Below, piece after piece: positions 29,343-37,919 of a DNA stretch of 64,000 nucleotides. Within the stretch, counting starts at the first letter, position 1; every line of letters starts with the position of its first letter. The translations under genes were made by a program, and so were the position numbers. The notes under the pieces are model-generated. The model searched no databases, was not told where the DNA came from, and saw only the letters and a list, made by a program, of their open reading frames with translations. Origin of the DNA: Rarobacter incanus (GTDB lineage Bacteria > Actinomycetota > Actinomycetes > Actinomycetales > Cellulomonadaceae). The DNA lies in NCBI RefSeq assembly GCF_006715765.1, contig NZ_VFNV01000001.1:2170001-2234000 (forward strand), read 5' to 3'.

Positions 29343-30488
29343 CTACAGCGGCGAGATCGGGAGGGATTGCCCGGGCAGACCGCGCGGCCGGCTCGTTAGT
29401 GCGCGGGCAACGCGCGTGATCGCCTGCGCGGCGGCGGATTGCGGATTCCCCAGGACCACCGGTAGGCCGCTGTCCCCGCCCTCACGAATCGCCGTGTCCA
29501 GGGGAACCTGCCCCAGAAGGGGAACCGGCGACCCGAGCGATTGGGCCAAACGACCAGCGACGAGTTCCCCGCCGCCGCGCCCAAAGATTTCCATGCGGGA
29601 TCCGTCAGGGGCTTGCAACCACGACATGTTTTCCACGACTCCGGCCACGCGCTGGGAGGTCTGCACGGCCAGGGCCCCGGCCCGCATGGCGACATCCGCA
29701 GCGGCAATCTGCGGGGTCGTCACGACAACGAGCTGGGAAGTCGGCAGCAGTTGTGCGACGGAGATCGCCATGTCGCCCGTGCCGGGCGGCAAGTCGAGAA
29801 GCAGCACGTCCAGGTCCCCCCAAAAAACGTCGCCGAGGAACTGCTCCAGCGTTCGGTGGAGCATGGGGCCGCGCCAGACGACCGCCCGGCCCGGGGGCGT
29901 GAACATGCCGATCGATACGAGCTTTATCCCGTGTATGACCGGCGGGATCAGCATTGCGTCTATGCGCGTTGGCTGAGCGGTGGAGCCGAGCATCAAAGGT
30001 AGCGAGAAACCGTGAATGTCCGCGTCAATGACGCCGACGCTCAGTCCATCCGCGGCCATCGCGGCGGCGAGATTCGCGGTCATGGTCGACTTGCCGACCC
30101 CGCCCTTGCCGGATGCGATCGCAAAGATGCGAGTCAGGGATCCGGGGTCCGCGAAGGGGTTGGGGGCGCGTCCGTCGGTGCCGCGCAAGGTGATGCGCAA
30201 CTGCGAGCGCTGCGCGGGCGTCATGACGCCGAAATCGATATCGACGTGGCCCACCCCGGGCACCGAGAGCGCCGCCCGGGTCACCGCGTCGCCCAAATCG
30301 GCGCGAAGCGGGCAGCCGGCTTGGGTGAGGTCGATGCCGATTTGCACCCGGGTTGGGTCGGCGGGGTCGAGAGCGACGCGGCGCACCATGCCCAGTTCGG
30401 TAATGGGACGCCGGATCTCGGGGTCGTCGACGGTAGAGAGCGCGTCGCGCACGCGGGCAATCACGGTATTCTGCGCGGGAGTTTCCAT
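29343..30488 (-). CDS. Mrp/ApbC family P-loop ATPase (Fe-S carrier type)
   Basis: A 381-residue Mrp/NBP35-family protein, a group implicated in Fe-S cluster delivery. An N-terminal MIP18/DUF59 domain (about 5-95; VRDALSTVDDPEIRRPITELGMV) precedes the deviant Walker A ATPase domain (AIASGKGGVGKSTMTANLA), a switch region (DADIHGFSLP) and Walker B (LLLDLPPGTGD). The CxxC that binds a cluster in many bacterial homologues is missing: the site reads ENMSWLQAPDGSRMEIFG. I recall the same in other actinobacterial Mrp proteins, so it may be a lineage trait. It follows the MgtE-N/CBS and DUF1003 genes on the same strand, 10 bases downstream of the latter. Confidence 0.92.
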   Translation of the reverse strand: METPAQNTVIARVRDALSTVDDPEIRRPITELGMVRRVALDPADPTRVQIGIDLTQAGCPLRADLGDAVTRAALSVPGVGHVDIDFGVMTPAQRSQLRITLRGTDGRAPNPFADPGSLTRIFAIASGKGGVGKSTMTANLAAAMAADGLSVGVIDADIHGFSLPLMLGSTAQPTRIDAMLIPPVIHGIKLVSIGMFTPPGRAVVWRGPMLHRTLEQFLGDVFWGDLDVLLLDLPPGTGDMAISVAQLLPTSQLVVVTTPQIAAADVAMRAGALAVQTSQRVAGVVENMSWLQAPDGSRMEIFGRGGGELVAGRLAQSLGSPVPLLGQVPLDTAIREGGDSGLPVVLGNPQSAAAQAITRVARALTSRPRGLPGQSLPISPL

Positions 30489-30498
30489 GGTCAGATCG

Positions 30499-31029
30499 TT
30501 ATTTTCTTTCCGTCGAAATGTGCGTTGTCCCGTTGTCCTCGGCGTGATCGTCGCGGTCGTCGTGGTTCAACTCTTCGAGCAGGTTTCGCAATTCGGAGCG
30601 CACGAAGTCGCGGGTCGCCACGTCGCCCAGGGCGATCCGGAGCGCCGCGACTTCCCGCGCCAGGTATTCGGTGTCAGCCAGATTACGCTCGGCGCGCTGG
30701 CGATCCTGTTCGGCGCTGACGCGGTCGCGATCGGTCTGCCTGTTCTGCGCCAGCAGGATTAAGGGTGCGGAGTAGGACGCTTGCAGGGACAGCATCAACG
30801 TCAGGGCGGTGAAGCCGTTCGCGGCCTTGTCGAAACGTAGCTCACCGGGGGCAAAGGAGTTCCAGGCCAACCACGCGATACAGAAAATCGTCATGTACAC
30901 CAAGAACTGCGGTGTCCCCATGAAGCGCGCTATCGCCTCGGAGACGTTTCCGAAGCCCTCTTGGGTAACGTTGACTCGCGGCAGAATAGTGCGCCGAGTG
31001 GTGCGGGGAAGATCCAGGCGCTCAGCCAT
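30499..31029 (-). CDS. DUF1003 membrane protein
   Basis: A 176-residue protein with two adjacent membrane helices (FLVYMTIFCIAWLAWNSFAP and FTALTLMLSLQASYSAPLIL) typical of DUF1003, followed by a charged coiled-coil-like tail (QNRQTDRDRVSAEQDRQRAERN) and an acidic end. The ATG at 31029 overlaps the stop of the MgtE-N/CBS gene by eight bases, indicating translational coupling. Function unknown; the coupling suggests work with the CBS/MgtE-N protein. Confidence 0.88.
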   Translation of the reverse strand: MAERLDLPRTTRRTILPRVNVTQEGFGNVSEAIARFMGTPQFLVYMTIFCIAWLAWNSFAPGELRFDKAANGFTALTLMLSLQASYSAPLILLAQNRQTDRDRVSAEQDRQRAERNLADTEYLAREVAALRIALGDVATRDFVRSELRNLLEELNHDDRDDHAEDNGTTHISTERK

Positions 31030-32302
31030 GATTAGCGTCCCCCTGTGTCTTCGAATCGTCGGTGCCGCGCCAGTCTTCGGGCAGCATGTGGTCAAGGACA
31101 TCGTCAATGGAGACGGCGCCGAGCAGGTGTCGATCCTCGTCTACGACGGGGAGGGCCAGCAGGTTGTACGTTGCGAGTTGGCGGGCGATCTCTGAAAGAG
31201 ACGTGTGGGGGTCGACCGGTTCGATGTCCGAGTCGACGATGGTGCCGATGGCGCCGTGGGGCGGTTCGCGCAGCATCCGCTGGAAGTGCACGACCCCCAA
31301 GAAGCGGCCGGTGGGCGTTTCCACCGGGGGGCGGACCACGAAGATGGTCGCCGCCAGTGCGGGTGGGACATCGGCGCGCCTGATGCGTGCGAGCCCGGTG
31401 GCAATCGAGGTCTCGGGAGAAACGATCACGGGTTCGGTGGTCATCAGGCCACCGGCCGTCTTTTCGTCGTACGAGAGCAGCAGGCGAACGTCCTTGGCCT
31501 CTTCCGGCTCCATGAGCGCCAGCAACTGTGCGGCCTGCGCGTCGGGCATCTCGTGCAGCAGGTCCGCCGCGTCGTCGGGCTGCATCGCTTCCAGGACGTC
31601 CGCGGCCCGGTCCACCTTCAGCCGGGTCAAGATATCCACTCGGTCGTCGTCTGGAAGCTCCTCCAACACGTCGGCGAGGCGCTCGTCGTCCATCGCGGTT
31701 GCGACTTCGAGGCGACGGGTGTCGTCAAGCTCATGCAGCACGTCGGCTAGGTCGGCGGGTTTGAGTTCCTCGTATGTGGCCAGCAGCGTCTTGGCGCTTT
31801 GTTCGGCGCCGGTGCGTGTGAGGGCGAGCACATCGGAGACATCGGCGACCCACGTTTCGCCGCGGCGGCGAAGGACAAGCCCACCACCTGTCGGCGCGTC
31901 GCGCCGCAGCGAGAGTTTGGTGATTTCCCAATCGCGCATGCGTGATTGCTCCATGGCAAGATCTTCGATCGTCGCCTTTCCGGACCCATCCGTGAGCTGA
32001 ACTTCCCTGTCGAGCAGTTCGCCGATGGCAAGTGTTTCCATCGGCCGCTGCTCGAACCTGCGCATGTTCAGTAGCCCGGTGCTAATGACCTGGCCCGGTG
32101 CAATGCTCGTGACGCGCGTCAGCGGAAGGAATACGCGTTTTCGGCCCGCGACCTCCACCACCAGGCCCACCGCGCGCGGGTTGCCGTGCTGCCGCAGCGT
32201 CACGACGACATCACGAACGCGGCCTACCAAGTCGCCCAGCGGATCGAAAACCTTGGTCCCGGCCAGGCGCGCTATAAATACCCTTCCAGAAGCACTGCTC
32301 AC
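31022..32302 (-). CDS. PRC-barrel / MgtE N-domain / CBS pair protein without membrane domain
   Basis: A 426-residue soluble protein. The N-terminal ~90 residues resemble a PRC barrel (GTKVFDPLGDLVGRVRDVVV). The middle is the superhelical MgtE N-domain (about 165-285; LKPADLADVLHELDDTRRLEVATAM, with repeats such as DRVDILTRLKVDRAADVLEAM), followed by two CBS domains (MTTEPVIVSPETSI; IEPVDPHTSLSEIARQLA). The Mg2+ channel domain of MgtE is absent, so this is a regulatory or sensor module rather than a transporter. It probably senses Mg2+ or adenine nucleotides. Coupled to the DUF1003 gene. Confidence 0.85.
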   Translation of the reverse strand: MSSASGRVFIARLAGTKVFDPLGDLVGRVRDVVVTLRQHGNPRAVGLVVEVAGRKRVFLPLTRVTSIAPGQVISTGLLNMRRFEQRPMETLAIGELLDREVQLTDGSGKATIEDLAMEQSRMRDWEITKLSLRRDAPTGGGLVLRRRGETWVADVSDVLALTRTGAEQSAKTLLATYEELKPADLADVLHELDDTRRLEVATAMDDERLADVLEELPDDDRVDILTRLKVDRAADVLEAMQPDDAADLLHEMPDAQAAQLLALMEPEEAKDVRLLLSYDEKTAGGLMTTEPVIVSPETSIATGLARIRRADVPPALAATIFVVRPPVETPTGRFLGVVHFQRMLREPPHGAIGTIVDSDIEPVDPHTSLSEIARQLATYNLLALPVVDEDRHLLGAVSIDDVLDHMLPEDWRGTDDSKTQGDANHG

Positions 32303-32381
32303 CGCACAAGACTAACCGGTGCGCACGCGGTAAGGGCGCCGTTAGGTTCGCTCACCGCATGACCGCAAGACACTTTCGCGC

Positions 32382-32387
32382 GATAAT
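32382..32387 (+). promoter_or_regulatory. -10 box (GATAAT) of a leaderless promoter
   Basis: GATAAT ends six bases before the ATG at 32394 and there is no Shine-Dalgarno, as expected for a transcript starting at the start codon. Confidence 0.5.
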
Positions 32388-32393
32388 GGTTCC

Positions 32394-33119
32394 ATGACAT
32401 TTGGAGCGGCGAACAATTCTCGAATTCCCACCCTTCCGCAGGGGGTGGAGATCGCCTCGTTCAGTAACTATTTAGACGCGCAAAAGGCGGTTGACTACCT
32501 GTCCGACAAGGCCTTTGCGGTGCAGAACGTAACGATCGTCGGCGAAGACGTCAAGATGGTTGAACGAGTAACCGGACGCCTCACCTATTCCAAGGTTGCG
32601 CTCGCTGGAATGGCGTCGGGCGCCTGGTTCGGACTCTTTATCGGGCTGTTGTTTATGCTCTTCGTGAACGACGGGACCGTCGCGATGATCTCCGCGGTGG
32701 CTGTCGGTGCGGGTTTCGGGATGCTGTTTTCGGTCATATCGTTCGCTTTGACCGGCGGCAAGCGGGACTTCACCTCCGCGACCCAGCTGGTCGCCGCGCG
32801 CTACGTTGTCCTCTGCGAAGCCGCGAGTTCGGGCGCGGCCCGCGAGTTGCTGCGTGCGGGGGGTTACCTGCGCCAGACACCGCCACCGTCAGCACCCGCG
32901 GTCCAGCTCCCGGCGGATCAGCGATCCGCCGTCGGTACTGACGGCGACCCCGCGGAGCAGCCGTCTAAGCCGCACCCCAACTTCGTTGACGAGCATGGGC
33001 GCCCGCGCTACGGCGTGCGAACCGAGGATCTGCCCAGCGGCGCCGGCGCAACGGGAGCCGCCCCGCACGGATCGACCGCGGAGGCACCCAACACCGCGGA
33101 TACGCGCGGCGAGCTGTAG
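32394..33119 (+). CDS. General stress protein 17M-like membrane protein
   Basis: A 241-residue protein. The N-terminal part (about 15-60; GVEIASFSNYLDAQKAVDYLSDKAFAVQNVTIVG) matches the general stress protein 17M (YflT) domain. Two hydrophobic segments follow (GMASGAWFGLFIGLLFMLFV and AVAVGAGFGMLFSVISFAL), rich in Gly like the glycine-zipper hairpins of this group. The C-terminal ~80 residues are Pro/Ala-rich and disordered. Probably leaderless. Divergent from the MgtE-N/CBS gene. Role inferred from the family name only. Confidence 0.8.
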   Translation: MTFGAANNSRIPTLPQGVEIASFSNYLDAQKAVDYLSDKAFAVQNVTIVGEDVKMVERVTGRLTYSKVALAGMASGAWFGLFIGLLFMLFVNDGTVAMISAVAVGAGFGMLFSVISFALTGGKRDFTSATQLVAARYVVLCEAASSGAARELLRAGGYLRQTPPPSAPAVQLPADQRSAVGTDGDPAEQPSKPHPNFVDEHGRPRYGVRTEDLPSGAGATGAAPHGSTAEAPNTADTRGEL

Positions 33120-33170
33120 TAGAGCCGCGCGCAGCGCGTCAACCGCCGCGTAACTAGGCCAGGCGCCGCG

Positions 33171-34706
33171 TCAATGGCGCAGGCTGGCGATCCACGATTC
33201 GACGTCGTCGGGGGTGCGCGGCAGCGCGGCCGACAGATTCTCGCACCCGTCTTGGGTGATCAGCACGTCATCCTCGATGCGCACGCCGATGCCGCGAAAC
33301 TCCTGCGGGATGAGTTGGTCGTCGGGCTTGAAGTAGAGCCCCGGCTCGATCGTGAACACCATCCCCGGTTCCAACACGCCGTCAACGTACAGTTCGCGGC
33401 GGGCTTGCGCGCAGTCGTGCACGTCGAGGCCCAGGTGATGCGAGGTTCCGTGGACCATCCACCGGCGGTGGAACTGCCCGGATTCGGCGAGCGATTCCTC
33501 GGCAGAGACCGGCAACAATCCCCACTCGTCGAGCTTGGCGGCGATGACGCGCATCGCGGCCGCATGCACATCGCGGAACCGATTTCCGGGCAGCGCGACA
33601 GCGAAGGCCGCGTCCGCTGCCTCCAATACCGCCTCGTAAACGCGCCGTTGCGCATCGCTGAAGCGTCCACTGATCGGAATAGTGCGCGTGATATCCGCCG
33701 TGTACAGCGAATCAACCTCGACGCCCGCATCCAAGAGGAGCAATTGCCCGTCGCGCACCTGCCCGTCGTTGCGAATCCAATGCAGCGTGGTTGCGTGCGG
33801 TCCGGCCGCGGCAATGGTCTCGTATCCAACGGCGTTGCCGTTGACGCGCGCCAGCGAATCGAAGGTGGCCTCAACGACCCGTTCTCCGCGCTCGTGCCCA
33901 ATTGCCTGTGGAAGAGCGCGGATGACCGCCTCGAACCCGCTAGCGGTGGCGGCGACGGCCTCGCGCAGGTGCCCGATCTCCGCGTCATCCTTGACCAGCC
34001 TCAGTTCGCTGGTCGCTTCGAAGAGCGCATCGTCGCCCCCCTCGCCCGGCCCGGTGGGTAACTGTGATTGCGCCCGTATCCGATCAACCAACTCGGTGAC
34101 GGCGGCATCCGCCTCCCGCATCACCAGCAGGCCCATGCCCTCCGATCCGACGTCCTTCGCCAAGCGATCGGGGAGCGTGTCGATGTGCGCGGTCGCCATC
34201 CCGGTTTCGACGGCGACCTCGTCGAGGGTCGGACGCGCGCCAACCCAAAACTCCCCGTAGCGCGGATCCGCGAAGAACTCGTCGTTGTCGCGTTCGGCCA
34301 GCGGCCGAAAGAACAAGGTTGCCTTCGGCGTGGGATCGCTGGCGTCGGCGTCCGGCACGTCGATGACCAGGACAGCGTCCGGTTCGCGATCGGTTCCCAG
34401 CGCGCTGAGGTGCGCGAAGGCCGAATGGGGGCGGAACCGGTAGTCGGTATCGTTCGAGCGCTGCCGCAGGCCACCCGCGGGAATGACGAGGCGCGTGGCG
34501 GGGAAGGCCCGGCCCAGCCGGGCGCGGCGCCGCGCGGCGTAGGGGGCGTCGGCGCTTTGGGCCGTGCGGGCCGGTTCGCGGGGCGCCCAATTTCCCATGA
34601 TGAAGTCGGAGAATGCGGAGGAGGTGGGCCGCTGGCTGCGGTTGGTTCCGCGGCGTGCCAGTGAATCCGTTGAGTGCGCCTGGTCATCGTTCGTCATGCT
34701 TTCCAT
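33171..34706 (-). CDS. pepP: Xaa-Pro aminopeptidase (M24B, aminopeptidase P)
   Basis: A dinuclear metallopeptidase that removes an N-terminal residue before proline. Protein of 511 residues (the ATG three codons later is also possible). An N-terminal aminopeptidase P domain (about 60-190) is followed by the pita-bread fold. All five metal ligands are visible: Asp in LLLLDAGVEV, Asp in YTADITRT, His in GTSHHLGLDVHD, Glu in FTIEPGLYF and Glu in GVRIEDDVL. The first ~45 residues are polar and not part of the family fold. Confidence 0.93.
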   Translation of the reverse strand: MESMTNDDQAHSTDSLARRGTNRSQRPTSSAFSDFIMGNWAPREPARTAQSADAPYAARRRARLGRAFPATRLVIPAGGLRQRSNDTDYRFRPHSAFAHLSALGTDREPDAVLVIDVPDADASDPTPKATLFFRPLAERDNDEFFADPRYGEFWVGARPTLDEVAVETGMATAHIDTLPDRLAKDVGSEGMGLLVMREADAAVTELVDRIRAQSQLPTGPGEGGDDALFEATSELRLVKDDAEIGHLREAVAATASGFEAVIRALPQAIGHERGERVVEATFDSLARVNGNAVGYETIAAAGPHATTLHWIRNDGQVRDGQLLLLDAGVEVDSLYTADITRTIPISGRFSDAQRRVYEAVLEAADAAFAVALPGNRFRDVHAAAMRVIAAKLDEWGLLPVSAEESLAESGQFHRRWMVHGTSHHLGLDVHDCAQARRELYVDGVLEPGMVFTIEPGLYFKPDDQLIPQEFRGIGVRIEDDVLITQDGCENLSAALPRTPDDVESWIASLRH

Positions 34707-34734
34707 TGTCCACCCACCTGACCAGCGCCGCGGC

Positions 34735-34740
34735 TAGAGT
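34735..34740 (+). promoter_or_regulatory. -10 box (TAGAGT) of a leaderless promoter
   Basis: TAGAGT ends seven bases before the ATG of the PHP gene at 34748, with no Shine-Dalgarno between them. Confidence 0.4.
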
Positions 34741-34747
34741 TGATGGC

Positions 34748-35632
34748 ATGGGTTCGCAAAACCACCATCCGTCCGGTGAGTTCCGGGCCGATCTGCACAC
34801 GCATTCGACGGCTTCGGACGGCACGACCTCCCCACGCGATGTGGTCGCGGCCGCCGCCGCTGCCGGTCTGGACGCGGTGGGTATCACGGATCACGACACA
34901 ACGGCGGGGTGGGCGGAGGCGGCGCGGGCGGCAGCCTCCTGTGGGGTGACCCTGGTGCGGGGCGCGGAAATCTCGTCCGCGATGGAGAAAATGTCTGTGC
35001 ACATGCTCGGGTATCTCTTCGACCCCGACAATGCCGATCTACGCCGGGAATTTGAGCTGGTGCGCTCCGATCGCGTCACGCGCGCGGAGCGGATGGTCGA
35101 CAACATCGCGGCCGATCTGCCGCTTACCTGGCAGGACGTGCTCGAGCAGACGCCGCAGGGTGCAACCGTCGGGCGCCCGCACATTGCCGACGCGCTGGTC
35201 GCGAAGGGAATCGTCCGCGACCGCGACGAGGCGTTCGCCGACATCCTGGCCGCGCACGGCCGCTACTTCGTGCGCCACTACGCCATTGATTCGGTGCGCG
35301 CGGTGGAGCTGGTGCGTGCCGCGGGGGGAGTTCCCGTCATCGCGCATCCGGGCGCCACGATCCGCGGCAAGACGCTGTCCACGAATGCGTTGGAGCAACT
35401 GGTTGAAGCCGGCCTGCTGGGCATCGAGGTGTACCACCGGGACCACGATGCCAAGGAACGAGTCCGCCTCCGCGATTTCGCGCGCCGCCATGACCTGATC
35501 GTCACCGGTTCAAGCGACTATCACGGGGCGGGTAAAAAGAACCGGCTCGGTGAGAATCTCACCGAGCCGGTCATGGTCAAACGGATCGCCGCCGCCGCGG
35601 GCGTTCCCGTGCTGGGGAGACTACCGCAGTAG
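34748..35632 (+). CDS. PHP domain phosphoesterase
   Basis: A 294-residue metal-dependent phosphoesterase of the polymerase-and-histidinol-phosphatase superfamily, like the bacterial nucleotide 3'-phosphatases that degrade pAp or oligonucleotides. Metal-binding motifs: RADLHTHSTASDGT, GITDHDTTAGW, RGAEISS, VIAHPGA and GSSDYHGAG. Start chosen at the ATG 34748 just before the domain. Substrate not determined. The coding end contains a perfect 14-bp inverted repeat (35541-35571) that works as a terminator for the convergent helicase gene. Confidence 0.88.
   Translation: MGSQNHHPSGEFRADLHTHSTASDGTTSPRDVVAAAAAAGLDAVGITDHDTTAGWAEAARAAASCGVTLVRGAEISSAMEKMSVHMLGYLFDPDNADLRREFELVRSDRVTRAERMVDNIAADLPLTWQDVLEQTPQGATVGRPHIADALVAKGIVRDRDEAFADILAAHGRYFVRHYAIDSVRAVELVRAAGGVPVIAHPGATIRGKTLSTNALEQLVEAGLLGIEVYHRDHDAKERVRLRDFARRHDLIVTGSSDYHGAGKKNRLGENLTEPVMVKRIAAAAGVPVLGRLPQ
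35541..35571 (-). terminator. terminator of the helicase gene, embedded in the PHP coding sequence
   Basis: Perfect stem ACCGGCTCGGTGAG (35541-35554) / CTCACCGAGCCGGT (35558-35571), loop of three. Read on the minus strand it is followed by TCTTTTTACCC, a T-tract, and lies 75 bases after the helicase stop. It encodes part of KKNRLGENLTEPV of the PHP protein. Confidence 0.85.
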
Positions 35633-35645
35633 CGGGGCTACGCCA

Positions 35646-37271
35646 TCAGGAATCCTTGTTCGGCGTCTCCGTAATCGGCTGGCCTCCGCGCGTGCGCCGC
35701 CGGTTCCGATTACGGCTGCGACGCGGCTTCGTTGGGTTGTCGGCAGACTCGTCGCCGTTCGCCCGCGCAGCAGCGCTGCGTTCGGTGCCGTTGCGGGAGG
35801 CGCTGTCGCCGGACCCGTTCCGCGGGCGTGTGCCCCGGTCGCGTCCGCCACGGCCCTCGCCCCGGTCGCGTCCGCCCCGGCCCTCGCCCCGGTCGCGTCC
35901 GCCGCGGCCCGGGTTCTTGGTGTGCTTGCCGGTCTCGCCGACATCCTCGAGTTCTTCTGCCTCCAGCCCGGCCCGGGTGCGCTGCGTGCGAGGCAGGCGG
36001 CCCTTGGTGCCCGGGGCGATGTTGAGATCCGAATACAGGTGATCCGAGGTTGAGTAGGTCTCGATGGGATCGGGTTGACCCAGCCCGATTGCCTTATCGA
36101 TGAGAGACCATCGCGGTACATCGTCCCAATCCACAAAGGTAACCGCCGTACCACGCTGACCCGCGCGGCCCGTGCGCCCGGTGCGGTGCAGGTAGACCTT
36201 TTCGTCTTCGGGGCACTGGTAGTTGACGACGTGCGTGACGTCTTCGACATCGATTCCCCGCGCCGCAACGTCCGTGGCGACCAGAACGTCGATCTTTCCC
36301 TTGCGGAAAGCGCGCAGGGCCTGCTCGCGTGCCCCTTGCCCCAGATCGCCGTGGATGGAACCGGCCGCGAATCCGCGTTCGGTGAGTTCCTCGGTCACCT
36401 TGGCGGCGGTGCGCTTGGTACGGGTGAAGACGATGGTCAGCCCCCGTTCGTGGGCCTGCAAGATGCGCGCAAGGACCTCGATCTTATCGAGCGCGTGGGT
36501 GCGGTAGACGAACTGGGCGATGTTCTTGACCGTGACCGAATCGTCATCGGGATCCGCGGCGCGGATGTGAGTGGGCTGCGTCATGTATCGGCGCGCGAGG
36601 GCGACCACGGCGCCCGGCATCGTTGCGGAGAACAGCATCGTTTGACGCACCGCCGGAGTCTGCGCCAGCAACTTCTCAACATCCGGCAAGAACCCGAGGT
36701 CAAGCATCTCGTCCGCCTCATCCAGGACGACAATTCCGGCCCGGCGCAGGCTCAAGTGGCCCTGGTTCATCAGGTCGATCATCCGCCCCGGGGTGCCGAC
36801 AATCACATCGGCGCCCGCGGTGAGCGCGGCGACCTGGGGCTCGTAGGCGCGCCCGCCGTAAAGCTGGACGATCCGCACCGATCGGCGCGAGGACGCCGTG
36901 GAGAGATCCCCCGCCACCTGCACCGCGAGTTCGCGGGTGGGAACGATCACGACCGCCTGCGGCTTACCGGGGACGGGCAGATCGGCGTACCCGGGTTCGT
37001 CCGGGCCAACGACGCGGTTGAGGAGCGGAACCCCGAAACCAAGCGTCTTTCCGGTTCCGGTCTTGGCCTGGCCGATGATGTCGTGGCCGCCCAGGGCGAC
37101 CGGAAGTGTCATGGCCTGAATCGGGAAGGGGTGGACGATGCCGGCATCGCGCAGGGACCCGACCGTGTCGTCGAGTACGCCAAAATCGGCAAAGGTCTGT
37201 TCGGGAGCGGTAGACTCCGCTGCTTCTTCGTGGGTGGGCTGCGCCGCAGCGTCGGGGATGGTGTTTGTCAC
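35646..37271 (-). CDS. DEAD-box ATP-dependent RNA helicase
   Basis: A 541-residue RNA helicase of the CsdA/DeaD/RhlE type. Q-motif region FADFGVLDDTVGSLRDAGIVHPFPIQ; Walker A AKTGTGKT; PTREL; DEAD in VLDEADEMLD; SAT in LFSATMPG; HRTGRTGRAG motif VI. After the two RecA domains (to about 400), the tail carries three GRGGRDRGE repeats encoded by a 27-bp minisatellite and a very basic SRNRNRRRTRGG end, probably for RNA binding. GTG start at 37271. Likely role in RNA remodelling or ribosome assembly, inferred from the family. Confidence 0.93.
   Translation of the reverse strand: MTNTIPDAAAQPTHEEAAESTAPEQTFADFGVLDDTVGSLRDAGIVHPFPIQAMTLPVALGGHDIIGQAKTGTGKTLGFGVPLLNRVVGPDEPGYADLPVPGKPQAVVIVPTRELAVQVAGDLSTASSRRSVRIVQLYGGRAYEPQVAALTAGADVIVGTPGRMIDLMNQGHLSLRRAGIVVLDEADEMLDLGFLPDVEKLLAQTPAVRQTMLFSATMPGAVVALARRYMTQPTHIRAADPDDDSVTVKNIAQFVYRTHALDKIEVLARILQAHERGLTIVFTRTKRTAAKVTEELTERGFAAGSIHGDLGQGAREQALRAFRKGKIDVLVATDVAARGIDVEDVTHVVNYQCPEDEKVYLHRTGRTGRAGQRGTAVTFVDWDDVPRWSLIDKAIGLGQPDPIETYSTSDHLYSDLNIAPGTKGRLPRTQRTRAGLEAEELEDVGETGKHTKNPGRGGRDRGEGRGGRDRGEGRGGRDRGTRPRNGSGDSASRNGTERSAAARANGDESADNPTKPRRSRNRNRRRTRGGQPITETPNKDS
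35833..35913 (-). repeat. 27-bp minisatellite in the helicase tail
   Basis: Three 27-base units at 35833-35859, 35860-35886 and 35887-35913, each encoding an RGG-type 9-residue unit (GRGGRDRGE or variant). Confidence 0.9.
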
Positions 37272-37587
37272 CTGGGCGGTCCTGTCGGATCATGTTGGGC
37301 GCCTGGACCGGCTTGTCTGCGGTCCGCGACGCTGCTCAACAAACGGACGGAGGCCGATCGCGCAATTCTACCGGGCAGCGTTGCAGCGTGCCGCGATCCC
37401 CATCACTGAAAACTGGGGGAGATGATCCGTCGTTGAGTTTACGACCGGGCAACCGTGTGAACGGAATCATTCTAGCGCGCAAAGGCGCAGTTGGGTGATT
37501 GCGGCGAACGCGAGCCACCGAACTGCGATGATGCGGGTCGGCGGCGGGGCTGCGCCGTGAAACCTCGGCGGCCCCGCGCCGCGACGC
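37272..37587. other. intergenic region between helicase and DUF3107 genes
   Basis: 316 bases without a supported gene. It contains the DUF3107 terminator (37544-37577) and presumably the helicase promoter; a long 5' leader would be typical for such helicases but no defined element is recognised. Confidence 0.6.
37544..37577 (-). terminator. hairpin after the DUF3107 gene
   Basis: GCGGGGC (37544-37550) plus CGCCG (37553-37557) pair with CGGCG (37566-37570) plus GCCCCGC (37571-37577), with a two-base bulge; eleven bases past the DUF3107 stop. Confidence 0.6.
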
Positions 37588-37812
37588 CTAGAGCGCGCCG
37601 AACCCCACCCGGTAGTGGGTTTCCGCCCCAATTTCGATGTAGGCAATGCTGGCGGCGGGGACCAGCACGGTGCGGCCCTTGGGATCGGTCAGGGAAAGCA
37701 GCGTCCCTTTGTCAATCGCGTCCTTGATGCGGTCGGCGACCTCCGATGCTGTGCTGTCCACCTCGACCGACAGTTCGCGCGGGTTGTTCTGGACTCCGAT
37801 AGTGATCTCCAC
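37588..37812 (-). CDS. DUF3107 family protein
   Basis: A 74-residue acidic, ubiquitin-like-sized protein ([20 protein letters not shown]), matching the actinobacterial DUF3107 family, which is typically 73-75 residues. GTG start at 37812 with AAGGAGATA upstream. Encoded divergently beside sigR, as in other actinobacteria. Function unknown. Confidence 0.88.
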   Translation of the reverse strand: MEITIGVQNNPRELSVEVDSTASEVADRIKDAIDKGTLLSLTDPKGRTVLVPAASIAYIEIGAETHYRVGFGAL

Positions 37813-37893
37813 TGCTATCTCCTTGTCGTCTGTACGTGCGCCGGATGGCCTACGAACCGATCGTAGTGCGTGACCGGGTGCGGATCGGGCCGC

Positions 37894-37919
37894 GGAATGT
37901 TCCGTTCGCCACGAGCGTT
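37894..37919 (+). promoter_or_regulatory. SigR-type promoter GGAAT-N18-GTT upstream of sigR
   Basis: GGAAT at 37894-37898 and GTT at 37917-37919, separated by exactly 18 bases: the known consensus for SigR/SigH promoters (GGAAT, 18-19 bases, GTT). Predicted transcription start is about 37925-37928. It implies autoregulation of sigR-rsrA. Confidence 0.85.

Noticed and set aside
35541-35571. Phage or integron attachment site
   Set aside because: The palindrome has a T-tract on one side and sits at a convergent gene end; a terminator explains it.
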